A stretch of DNA of 64,000 nt from contig OX442322.1 of the NCBI GenBank assembly GCA_949358305.1, positions 2,108,001 to 2,172,000 on the forward strand. Direction: 5' to 3'. Source of the stretch: Strigamia acuminata (Eukaryota; Arthropoda; Chilopoda; Geophilomorpha; Linotaeniidae). Position numbers and translations under genes: made by a program. Below the pieces are notes generated by a model. The model was given only the letters and a program-made list of their open reading frames with translations. It was not told the DNA's origin and searched no databases. Shown here piece after piece: positions 41,857-52,610 of the stretch. Positions within the stretch are counted from its first letter, which is position 1; the number at the start of each line of letters is the position of its first letter.

Positions 41857-43705
41857 GGATAGGGCTCAATTCCACAATTTCAAAGAAACAATGGGAACAA
41901 TTAGTCAGGCTGATAAGAAAACACTAATACAGATACAAGGAGTTGGAGAAGTCTGCATCATGTGTTTGGTTGGGACCGAAACAATTCCCATCACGCTGAA
42001 AAAGGTTTACTATGCGCCGGACTTACGAAGAAATTTGTTGTCGGGGCCGTGTATTGATGAGGCGAGATGCAGAGTCGCTATTGGTGCGGGTTTAGTTAAA
42101 ATCTACGACCCACAATGGAAAAGACAATTAATGCAGGGAGTCAAGAAAGACAGACTATATTATATTCAAATTAGCGACGAAAAACCTGACATTGAAAAAT
42201 TGAAGGAGAAGGAAAGAAACAAAGCGAACACTAGTGAAGAAAAGAAACAACAACCTGTTGGATCGAGCAAGAATGTTTCTAGTCCAGAAGAAGCACGACT
42301 TTGGCACGAACGTTTAGGACATATTCATTTTCCCAGCGTACAACATATGAGTAAAGTGGATGCAGTGATTGGACTGCCAATGCTGGATGTGCCAATAACA
42401 CAATGCGACGTGTGCGACCTCGCAAAGAAAAAGGCAGTACCACACAAGTCTTTGCCGGGAATCAGGTCAAAAGAGCCGCTGGAACTTTTGCACATGGATG
42501 TATGCGGAGCCTTTGGAACACCTACACTGTTAGGAAACCGATATTTCCTCACTATTACGGACGATTATTCACGTTATTCCACAGTGTTTTTGATGAAAAG
42601 GAAGGACGAGGTGTTTGATTTATTTCGGAAGCACGCAAAACGAATTGAGCGGCTATTCGGCAAGTCAATTTTGGCCATTCGAACTGACAACGGGATGGAG
42701 TTCTGCTCCAACAAGTTTGGGTTATACCTTGAAGAACAAGGAATTAAACACGAAAGGACCAATGCATACACACCAGTCCAGAATGGAGTTTCTGAGAGAC
42801 TCAACCAAACGTTAGCCAATGGAATGCGAGCGCTTGTCTACGATGCCGGCTTGGAACACCGATTTTGGGGTGAAGCAATTCTAACATTCAACTACCTCAG
42901 GAACAGGATTGCAAAGTTGAATTCTGACAAGACGCCAATGGAACTGTATTATGGTCGCAAGCCATCACTCAGACATTTGAGAAAGTTTGGGAGTTTGTGC
43001 TTTGTGCAAAAAAGGATACGAGATGGGAAAATAGACAATAAGAGTCTACATGGAATTATGCTCGGGTATTCGAGGATCACCAAAGGGTACAGGATTTGGT
43101 TGCCACAATTTTCGAAGGTGATCGAAACCAGCGACGTCAAATTTGTGGAAAGCAGGCGCGGTGTTGAAGGCGTGCTGGGCCTACCGGAGAAATATACCAC
43201 GTATATAGACAATTTGAACGATAACTTGGACGACAACAACGATTGTCAATACTACTCCGATGAGGACGTGAGACCGCCACTTCCCCTGCCGCAACCAACT
43301 AAGAAGGAAGAAGACGCAGAACAAGAGCTGCCGCAATTTAAATTAAAATTTAGACTGCCAGATGAGAAACTGCGACCTAACTTGCCAGGAGTTAAATACC
43401 CAAACGTTTTGCCGCAACCCAGACAAGCACCTGTAAATCCCGTTGCGACAATACCAGCGCTTGTTTGGAGGAAGATAGAGAAAGTTAGGCCGACGGGACA
43501 AAAAGATTTTGAGTATACGATCGTCGGATACGATAAGCCGAAGTTACGTTCGATACCAGAAGTAAAACGATATTGTGCAGACCACAACCTTCGTGTTCCC
43601 GAACATCTTTTCGAGGACAAAAGAAAGAAGAAACCTTCTGAATCGAATACGGCGGCTGACAGCTTCGACTTGGGTCTTGACGACTTCACTCTTGAAGCCA
43701 ATCAT
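41834..43705 (+). pseudogene. Element E copia protease remnant and integrase
   Basis: The frame picks up just after the lost protease active site (GHFCKDRAQF). It includes the gag-pre-integrase region (LWHERLGHIHFPSV; zinc H-H-C-C with CDVCDLAKKK), and the integrase core with D in LHMDVCGAFG, D in IRTDNGMEF and E in NGVSERLNQ, all intact. The C-terminal linker follows (HLRKFGSLCF, LGYSRITKGYRIW, PTGQKDFEYT). Coding homology stops at 43705 after a LEANH motif; the last few codons to TAA are LTR sequence of element I. RT and RNase H are missing. The frame is not the gag frame, so no full Gag-Pol could be made. Confidence 0.82.
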
Positions 43706-43943
43706 TGTCACGGGTGCGACAGCGAATAAAAACAACAGTCAAAGGATTAAAGGTATAAATAAACCACTGTACTCATTAGACAGGGGTTGGGTAAAGGAGT
43801 GTTGGAATGAGGACACTCATTTGAGCAGCAGACAATGCCTCAGGGCATAGACTAGGGGGAAGCTGAGACTTGAGTAGAAATGACCTCATTATGATTGACT
43901 CTTCACAACAAAAATAGAGTAGAATTTCCAGTCAAGGGAAGTA

Positions 43944-44238
43944 AATAAACAATTGATTTAGGAATCTAGTTAATAAATAATTGATTTTTTAGAATCTAGT
44001 AAATAGATAATTAAGTTGGGAATTTAGTAAACAATTGGTTTAGATGTTTAGTGAATAATTGATTTGGGAATCTGGTAAATAGATGATTGAATTGAGGAAT
44101 TGATAAACAATTGATTTGGATGCTTAATAAATGATTGATTTGGGAATTGAATAAACAATTGGTTTGGATATTTAATAAATAATTGATTTGGGAATTGAAT
44201 AAACAATTGATTTAGAAAATTAGTACATAATTGGATTG
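43944..44238. repeat. Minisatellite, 24-28 bp units
   Basis: About eleven units of the type AATAAACAATTGATTTGGGA with diverged copies; neighbouring units alternate, giving a weak 48-bp higher-order period. CAATTG recurs in many units. Confidence 0.85.
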
Positions 44239-44251
44239 TGGAATTTAATGG

Positions 44252-44600
44252 ATATTGGAACTGGTGATGGACTTTATTTCTCTAACCTTTCCTCTTTAAA
44301 TCTTTGTATTTTGATTGTGAAATGTAAGAAAATATTAAATGTATTGAATATGAAGTGTTTTCAATTATAAGATGAAATGTGTTGAACATGAAGTGTTTTC
44401 AATTGTAAGGTGAATTAGGTTGAATGTATCAATGGTGAAATAATCTAGAATTGTAGAGTGGAAAATATTGAATGTTTTACAATTAAATATTTGATTTGTA
44501 AAATGGAAGATATTAAGTGTTTTGGATTTGGTGATGGAGTCTTAATTCTTTAACTCTTTCTCTTCTTCTAATCATTGTGTTTCAATTATGAAGTAAAGAA
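44252..44600. repeat. Diverged duplication, about 270-bp offset
   Basis: 44252-44345 (GGTGATGGACTTTATT...AAATGTATTGA) is repeated, diverged, at 44524-44617. Between the copies, TGAAGTGTTTTCAATT recurs at shorter spacing. Confidence 0.65.
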
Positions 44601-45696
44601 TTGTTAAATGTATTGATGACTAAATACTCTTAATCAGATGATAAAGGTGTCTCTAAACATTCATAATAATATGTTCTTGATTTATTAGTAGAAAATATTA
44701 TGTGTTTTGCTAAAGGAATGTCCTTTGTTGTCTGGTTTGGTGGATGAAAGACAATGAAGGTGCCTGAGGAAATCTAAAGAGAAAGACGATAAACAATGTG
44801 AAATTCCGTGACAAGGCCCCATTAATAAGAAGAAAACTGACAGGTGACCTGAGTGCTGGAAAACCCTGAGGCTATATTAAAAGGCAGTTATGAGTGGACG
44901 AAATAGATAATCAGTAGGCGAGTATCCGAGGTGATGTGGTAAACCTAGACATTTTGAAAAGGCACTCGTGACAGGAGAGCAAGACGATTTGGTTGTGAAG
45001 CTCTTTGCGAGTTTTATCCAGATCAGGCATTGTTCTCACAATTGGCCTGAAAGCAGCCGTGGCTAATTGTTTTTCGACAACTGCACGAGGTCCGGTGCTT
45101 CATCCAGCAACCCACAAACTACCCGTGTTGAGAAGCTGATCAGCGGTGCCAGTGACCGACCAAAGGAGAGTTGTAGGCGACCACACCCGCGAGAGGGGAC
45201 GCTGATTGTTTTCAATCCCAACCAGGAAGAGAAGCAGTGGCCAGACTCGACCCCTTGCTGAGAGAGAGAGAGAGTGACCACAAGTGGAAGATCGTATCTG
45301 AAAAAGAACTTGACGCAACAAAACAGTAGACCACCTCCAGACCAGATAAACCGTTCGTAATTTTGCATTGAATGTATTTTGAATTTGCTATATTGCTAAT
45401 TTTATGTGTGGTGATTGGGTTTCTTTTGGGGCTAACCGGTAGTGGCGAATTTAGAGTGTTTTGGGGTTATCAGGGATATTATTGCTCTTTGTTGTAACTT
45501 TTGGGGGTTTTTAAAAGACCAATTAAAAATATCAGTTAGTTTGGAAAACAGTCTCATATTTTCTTACTACCACACACGTCAAGCATTTGTAAGATTTAGT
45601 TTTCATCCAACACCAAAAATTGGATAAGAGGAACCTGGGAAACTTAAAAGGTCAGTAGCTTATAACTCATTATTTCATAGGCTCACCACGACATTC

Positions 45697-45715
45697 TGGC
45701 GAGCTTGACAGGATT
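45697..45715 (+). other. Primer binding site of element I (tRNA-Arg-like)
   Basis: TGGCGAGCTTGACAGGATT is close to the tRNA-Arg-type primer site TGGCGACCGTGACAGG of some insect gypsy elements. It lies 3 nt after the LTR end. Bases 45716-45920 are A/T-rich leader. Confidence 0.6.
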
Positions 45716-45920
45716 TAGATTAGGATTAATAAGGATTAATTAGAATTAGTTAAGTTGAGATTTTGCAAAGAAAAAAAAATTTTTTTTGAAAATTTTGAAA
45801 TTTTTGAATTTTTGAAAAGTGCTAAGAGACGTGTGAGATAGAGACTAAGAGATTAGGTAAGGGTATTGTTAGAATTGTTGGGTGAAGAGGTTTAGGATTG
45901 TTAAAGGGCTCATTTAAAGA

Positions 45921-48053
45921 ATGGCACAACCAGTAGCAGCAGCTGCGAGTGTAAATGTGAATTTGGTTGCTCTTTTTTCGGGTGACCACAAGCAGGCCAA
46001 AGTGGGCGCATTCCTGGCCCAAGTGGAGCTTGTAGGAAAGAAAATGGGATGGGATCCAGCGACCCAATGCATTGTGGGTCGCGCTAGGTGCCGAGATAGA
46101 GCCCTGGATTTTCTGTCCACCAACAATGCAGTGAACACCACTGGAGATTGGGATCTATTTAAAAAGGAGCTCTTGGCTTACTTTGAGCCCAAATCAAACC
46201 CAGTTCAGTTGGGTATCGCCTTTAATTCCTGTGTGCAGAAAAGTGACGAGTCTGTCACAGAGTTTGCAACAAGATTATCACGGCTAGCAGATGATATGGC
46301 TGAAGGCGACTTATTAGTTAAAGCTGCATTACCAGTTTTAAAGAAAACACAATTCGTGTCAGGGTTAAATGCACGGATTAAACGATTATTATTGACTTCC
46401 AACCCAGCTAGCTATCAAACAGCTGTTGATGAGGCTTGCCAGGAGGAGGTGAACGAAATTTCAAGTGGGACTATTAAACCCATCAGTACATTAGGGGCAG
46501 TTGGAGAAGGGAAAAAAGAAAAAAAGAAAACTCACGAACATCTGTTGAAGCAAATTCAAGAATTGAAACAACAGATCAGAGCGTTGCAAGGAGGGGCTGA
46601 ACCACGAGACCAGCGGGGAGCTTGTTTCAGCTGTGGAAAAATGGGGCACATGGCTCAAGATTGTAGAGAAAATGTTGTGGGTACAGACTCAGGTTCTCAG
46701 ATGGGAATGATATGCTATCGGTGTGGAGAGAGTGGCCATTTGTCTTGGGATTGTCAAAACCCACAGACATATGCGACTTGTGACTACTGCAAGAAATCGG
46801 GGCATACCGCCAACGCATGTTGGTTTAGAAACCCCCATTTGCGTCCTGAACCTGTGCACAAGGCTTGGGACGTAAGGGGAGAAAGGGTTAGGAATATTGG
46901 AGCTTACGACTCCGACTCTGATTTAGATTGCAAAGTCGTCACTAGCAGCCACCGAGTGTCGGTGATACACATAAATAATGATACTGATACAACCTCCCCT
47001 TTGGAGCAGGTCAAACACATAGATGAGAAACCAGCAGAAGATTTGGGTGAGGATGGGGCAGGGTCTGACATAGATCTACAAACTGTCGATCAACCCACAA
47101 GTAATTGGATGTGGCTTGGAAAAAACCAACCACCCAACAGAACATATGTAAAAGCTAGCAAAGAACAAATGGATTATCTTTACCATCCAAATTCAAGGGG
47201 GAAGATGCCACTTTGTTACAATGAGGATTCGTACGAAATGTTTGACAAGAAAAGTTTGACTGAGGAAAATGAACCAGCAAATAGTGATAAGGGCGGAGAA
47301 AAGAAAACCGACACCTTAAGTGACCAAACGAATATCGAACAAATACAAAAGATAATTCGACGGCAAGATGAGAAACGAAATGAGAAAAGGAATGGGAAAA
47401 TTAGTGATCACATAAAAAGGGAATACCGAGAGGACGCTCTCGCCCTTAAGGGACGACCTACTGCCCTACCGGAATTACCTAATAACAGGGAATCCCAACA
47501 AAAGAAGCGAGTTAATAAAATTGAGCAGAGAAAAGGAAAATTCAGTGACAGATTTTCAGGACCGAGTTGGAGAAAGTTTGAAGCTGAAATAAACAGCTTG
47601 ACAACCATGGAAGCCCTAAAGAGACTTCCTAATAACAGGAAACCCCTAATTAAGAACCTAGTTCACAAAATTGAACAGGTTAAAAGCAAAGGCAATGACA
47701 GATTTTCAGAACAAGGTAGGAAGGAAGTTGAGATTAACAACTTGACAACCTCCACGGTCCTAAAAGGACAGAGAAAAACAAGACAAGAAAAGTCTGAAAT
47801 GGGTTCACTATCACAACATAATGTACCTTTAATGAATGACAAAAAATGGGAAGAGATTAGGGAAGGACCCCAACAAAAAAGCCTGCTGAAAAAGAAAATA
47901 AAGTTGGCTAAAACGAGAAGCAGGAAAACAGCAGAAAAAGCTACAATCGAAGAAACAGAAGACTGCTCAGAGGTCGAAAAACAGTCTGTGAGTGGCACTG
48001 GAAAAAGTGGAAAAACAGGTGCTGACTATGGTAGGCTAGAAAGCGGAAATTAA
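45921..48053 (+). CDS. Element I Gag with three zinc knuckles
   Basis: A 710-residue Gag from the ATG at 45921. A capsid-type domain covers about 1-180 (KVGAFLAQVE, WDLFKKELLAYF and SVTEFATRLSRLADDM). Three CCHC knuckles follow: CFSCGKMGHMAQDC, CYRCGESGHLSWDC and CDYCKKSGHTANAC, about 235-300. The C-terminal half is highly charged. It contains a roughly 60-residue internal repeat near 515-625 (PNNR..., VxKIEQ, DRFS, EINxLTT in both copies). No pol ORF follows for 7 kb, so the element looks gag-only or has a fully decayed pol. The frame is undamaged, which argues that Gag is or was recently maintained. Confidence 0.88.
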   Translation: MAQPVAAAASVNVNLVALFSGDHKQAKVGAFLAQVELVGKKMGWDPATQCIVGRARCRDRALDFLSTNNAVNTTGDWDLFKKELLAYFEPKSNPVQLGIAFNSCVQKSDESVTEFATRLSRLADDMAEGDLLVKAALPVLKKTQFVSGLNARIKRLLLTSNPASYQTAVDEACQEEVNEISSGTIKPISTLGAVGEGKKEKKKTHEHLLKQIQELKQQIRALQGGAEPRDQRGACFSCGKMGHMAQDCRENVVGTDSGSQMGMICYRCGESGHLSWDCQNPQTYATCDYCKKSGHTANACWFRNPHLRPEPVHKAWDVRGERVRNIGAYDSDSDLDCKVVTSSHRVSVIHINNDTDTTSPLEQVKHIDEKPAEDLGEDGAGSDIDLQTVDQPTSNWMWLGKNQPPNRTYVKASKEQMDYLYHPNSRGKMPLCYNEDSYEMFDKKSLTEENEPANSDKGGEKKTDTLSDQTNIEQIQKIIRRQDEKRNEKRNGKISDHIKREYREDALALKGRPTALPELPNNRESQQKKRVNKIEQRKGKFSDRFSGPSWRKFEAEINSLTTMEALKRLPNNRKPLIKNLVHKIEQVKSKGNDRFSEQGRKEVEINNLTTSTVLKGQRKTRQEKSEMGSLSQHNVPLMNDKKWEEIREGPQQKSLLKKKIKLAKTRSRKTAEKATIEETEDCSEVEKQSVSGTGKSGKTGADYGRLESGN

Positions 48054-48300
48054 AGAGGAAACGATGAAAGGATTAATAGGGGGGATAATTTATAACAATT
48101 TTAACTGAAAATAGAAAACCCATAAGGATAAAAACAAATACAATACGGTTTAAAGTAAGTGATAACAAATTAGGTCTTAAGACTAACAAAAGAAGTACGA
48201 AACAAGCTTAGGGGGAGGCAAAAATCACTAAAGAAATTGAATTAGGGTTTAAACAAGAATTTACAAAAACAGAGAAAAATGACGAAATTTGAAGGTTTTT

Positions 48301-48835
48301 GAGAAAAACAAAATGGCAGACCAAAAATGGCTGCCGAGGGGGGTTAAATAATTAGAGTCATGTAAAAGAAATGAACAAATAAAGAAAAATGAAGGAATCA
48401 AAGAAAATTCCCGAAAGAGAAGTGAAATTCTAATAGTAAAAAAGAATTCAAAATGGTCGCCGAAAAAGAGCGACATGGAGGGTCATAAAATAACCTCAGG
48501 TGGATCACTTCGACAGGAGAAATGGATAAATAAAGAAAAATAAAGCAAAAACATAAATAATGAAAATTCAAAATGGCGGATCAAAGATGGCCGCCAAAAA
48601 ATCATAATAAAATGAAATTCCAGGTAAGAAACAGATAAACGTTGTGACACATAAAAAGGAAAGAAATAATGAAATCCAAGTGTCTCGGGAAAAAACAAAA
48701 TGGCGGACCAAGATGGCTGTCACAAAAACAACCAGTTTTGAAAATTATGGAAATAATAAACAAGAAGGATTGAAGTAAAATACACAAAATTGAGGTAAAA
48801 GTGACCAATTTCAAAAGAAAACAAGATGGCTAACG
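48301..48835 (+). repeat. Array of paired AAAATGGCGG motifs, about 129-bp period
   Basis: Motif starts near 48308, 48448, 48568, 48694 and 48821. The first, third and fourth carry a second ATGGC copy about 14-17 bases on (for example AAAATGGCGGATCAAAGATGG). The sequence between them is only weakly similar. The motif matches the known YY1/Pleiohomeotic core GCCAT in inverse orientation. Confidence 0.65.
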
Positions 48836-49989
48836 AAGAAAAAATAAAGATAAAATTAGAGCCTTTGCAAGAAAAATGTTTTAACTTAGAAAAATTTGGC
48901 AAAAGAGATTCATTGATCTCCTCTGATCAACATTTAATCCGCAATGTGTATGTGTATGTGTGACAGCTGATATTCCTGTGAAAAAACACGAAATGCTGAT
49001 GAAATCAAGAGAGAAATTAATGAACCAACTCTTGCATTAATACAAATAAAGAGCGCCAAATGGTGACGGAGTTGTGAAGCTCCGAAGGCAAAAAGCGCTG
49101 AGAAGAGAGGATTCCAGTCGAAACTTCAGCAAACAAAACACAGGAGAGTGTTAAAAGGGGAAGAATGACCTGGAAAGAGTTGAAAAGCATTCAGGAAACG
49201 ACTAAAACTGTGCAAAGACCGAGAGGAGCATTGGGAAAAACATTGGTTGAATTTGCTCGTTTACAACAAGCCCAAACGCCATCTGGTAGCGAACTTCGGA
49301 ACCAAGATATGAAAAACGCACAAAATATATACTCCAGTAACAGAAGTCGATCTGGATGAGTACAAAAAACGAATTCTGGACAGAATTTGGTCTAGAAACG
49401 GTTAGAAAATGGAGGAGGAATATCGAAAAACGAAAATAGTGAGAAAAAGAACAATAGTTTCCCTCCATGGAACCTGGTGACGAAGGCTGGCGACAAAACC
49501 ATAGTGATCGCCTCAACAAGACGACATTTCGAGTTGCTTTTCATGCTGCACGACCAGCTCAGAAAAGACGAAAGAAAGCGAATTTAATTGCTGCCAAACA
49601 GGGCTGACAAGCAGGTTAAGTGAATCTGATTTCGTGAGCAGACTAAATTTAAAGATCTATTCAAAAAGGGCTGAACGCAAAGGAGAGTGGAACATCAGCG
49701 GAAAATCTGACAACATCAACGGCACAGTTGAATTTTTGGCACAGTTCTGCCACAGACACGAACTAAAAAACTGAGAGAATCAAATGGTAAATGGAAGTAA
49801 AATCATAAATAGTAATAAATTACAAACGGAAGTAAAATTATAAAATTAAAATTAAAATGCAAATAGAATTGAAATAAATTATAATTAAAGTTAAAATGTA
49901 AATGAAGTTAAATTTGCGACAGCTACACCATGAGCTGCGCGATCTTTTGGCTGAGGAGAGGCGAACTGGCGGAAGAAAAACGACGCCAT

Positions 49990-52610
49990 ATTGGCTTTTC
50001 TAGATTTGACAGTGATGGCGTATTCGAAATGAAGTTAGGATTTGTTTGCAATTTTGTGTGTTTACAAAACAGGTATTCTGAAGAGTTCGAACTTTCAAAA
50101 AAAAAAATTAGTATACACTAACAAAGATGGGGAAAAATTCCCAGACATCGTTCCAAAGGAAAACGTTTTAGTGCTGCGGCAAAAAATATACGAGGTGTTA
50201 TATGACAGGAGAAGGGACCCTGGATATGAGATTTAAAAATAAATGAAACTAAATTAGGAAATTAATAAAGCGAAATTATGAACGAAGTAAGAAAATAAAT
50301 TAAATTAAAATGCAGAGAAAATAGAATTGTGCATGAAATTGGGTCATAAGTGAAATTAAATTACAGATGCAGGTGAAACTTTGAAATCAAGCAGGAATGA
50401 TCAGGGAAATTTGTAGAAAACTGATGGGCAGTATAAAATCACGAGGGAGAACAACGTTGGACACGTGTGTGAATAATATGCAAATATTTAACACTAACGT
50501 TCGGAATCTTGGAATGTTTAACACTAAAATATTGAAATGTTTAAAATTAACAGTCTGAATAGCGAGGCATTTAAAACTAACAGGCGGGAATTAGTCGCCT
50601 AGGAAACACACCCTCATCGCACAGTTGCAGCAAGAAATTAGGACTGCTTTTGGTAAAACAATTGAACCAACAGGTTGGAACGAGTTGCACCATTTGATTG
50701 ATTAGATTTGGTTTCATGGGTGATTTTGATCAGGCTGCTATTTGGCCTTTTGAATTAGAAAACGAATATCATAAATAAGAATTCAGAATTGGACGGGAGA
50801 AATCGAGATAAATGAAATCAGAGAATAAACAAAATTAAAATTATAAATAAAGTTAAAAATAAATGAGAATAAATTATAAATGGAATTAATTTGTAACGGA
50901 TTTGAAAATACATAAGGTCATGATGAAAAAAGATCGGCGAACGACAGCACATTGTGTTTGTCAGATTCAGCAATGATGGTGTGATTGAGGTTAGGTTGAT
51001 GTTCAGCTACCGTTCTGTGTCTACACTTTCACAAAATACAGGAATTGTGGAGAATTTGGATCTAGGAATCACTATTCATTACCTTGTAGGAAACTAGAGA
51101 GTGAGAGTTTGCGCGAGAAGTAACAAATACAAGATCAGGGCTCGTTTTGGGCAAACAGGGGCAGGCAAACTTTGGCACATCATTATAACATCTCGAAAAT
51201 AAGAGGAATAAATGAAAAGATATTTGCTTGAGGTTTGGCGCATTTACAATGACATTTTACAATGACAAAAATACTAAAAATACGAAAGTCTACATTGTAA
51301 TAGAAATCTATTATATTAATGAAAAAATAAACACACAAAAAGAAAAAATAATTTAACGTTATAACAAGGGATCACATGTGAATTCAATACAGTAAAAAAT
51401 GGAATCACAATGATACAATTTTAATGTAATGAAGGATAAAAAGACTACAAAAATAAAATAGCGAGAAATTGACCGTAGGATCAGATTATGAATGAAATTA
51501 AAATTGAGATGGGATTAAATTGTAAATAAATTTAGAAGATAAATGAATTCGAGTTTAAATTGAGGGTAAATAAAAATATTTGTCTACAGTTACATGGACT
51601 TGTGTTTGGAAAATTACAACGAAAAACAACGCTACAATAAAATGATTAAAAGAGGAGTTAAACCTAGGAGTTAAAAAGAGTAAAAACAACAGATTTTAAT
51701 GTGAAGAAAAAAAAAAAAGATGCCAGGTTTCACGACAGTAAGTAAAAAACAAAGATCACAACAATATCGAGGCATCTGTTAAAAAACAAATAAACAATAA
51801 GCCTGCAAAAGGAAGAAATAACAGATAAAAGAGGGGTTGTCAGGTGTTTGGAACACTCGACGGTTCGGCGTAAAAGTGAGACCGAATGACGACGGTTCGG
51901 GAGGAAGTCCAACCAGTAGGACTGCCCCAAATTAGAAAAGAGGAGTTGTCGGGTGTAAAGTTTGACATCACGAGTCAACTGAAAAAGAAAATCAGCAGCT
52001 GACTGTTCGGATCTGTTAAAATACAGACAGAAAGAAGCTGAAGTAAAAAATTGCACGTTTTGACAGCAACAAACAGCGGGTTTAAGATCAGGGTTCGTTT
52101 TGAACGAAGACAGCGAATTTTGACATGAAACGAGAGAAGCGACGTGGAGTCACGACGAAAAGGAAACGACGACACAACGATCTCTTGTGCTCGGCAATAA
52201 TAACGCATTCAAGACCGAGTTGACACTGTTGCAGGGCGCAAGAGAATATTATTAAAAAACATTATACCATGACAGAATGGAAAAAACTCCAGATGCCATC
52301 TCAAAGGTAAAAATAAGGATAAAACATAGAATAATTTAATATTGTAAGAAGGAATTGCGTACAGATCCAGTACGATGAAAATAATTTCACAGAGAAAAAA
52401 GCTCAAAAATGCTAGAAGTTTTAATGTAATGACTAAAAAGAAAAATAACGAGAGACAAATAAAAAAGAATTTGTCAGGCAGTCAAAACACTGGAAAACAG
52501 TGTGGCAAAGTGTAAGCGAATGGCGATCGTTCCACCGGTGGAAATTCGGCCAGTGGGACGGTCCCAAAGAAGAAAAAAAGAGTTATCATGTACAAACTAA
52601 ACGTTCTGGA
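49990..52610 (+). repeat. Diverged internal duplications in the tail of element I
   Basis: 49999-50110 resembles 50962-51080 (AGATT...TGATGG...ACAGG...GAGTT pattern); 51120-51160 resembles 52075-52110 (AAGATCAGGGYTCGTTTTG); 51835-51955 resembles 52465-52590 (TGTCAGG...GGGACGGTCCCA-like). Identity is moderate. Confidence 0.55.

Larger units (their letters stand above)
40017..43705 (+). mobile_element. Element E: Ty1/copia element, interrupted
   Basis: Copia gag and protease/integrase parts on the plus strand. A break at the protease active site shifts the frame, and the element is cut at 43705 by the LTR of element I, before RT. Bases 40017-40827 are its leader, non-coding, with CCAAGATGGCGGC at 40178-40190. 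The rest of E, if any, lies beyond I and outside the window. Confidence 0.75.
43706..45693 (+). repeat. Probable 5' LTR of element I
   Basis: The left end TGTCACGGGT interrupts the coding sequence of E exactly; the right end CACGACA lies 3 nt before a tRNA-Arg-like primer site. A TATATTAAAAGG box is at 44873. The span is 1988 bp, with the tandem repeats in the upstream (U3-like) part. The 3' LTR was not found, so the limits rest on the two junctions. Confidence 0.5.
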
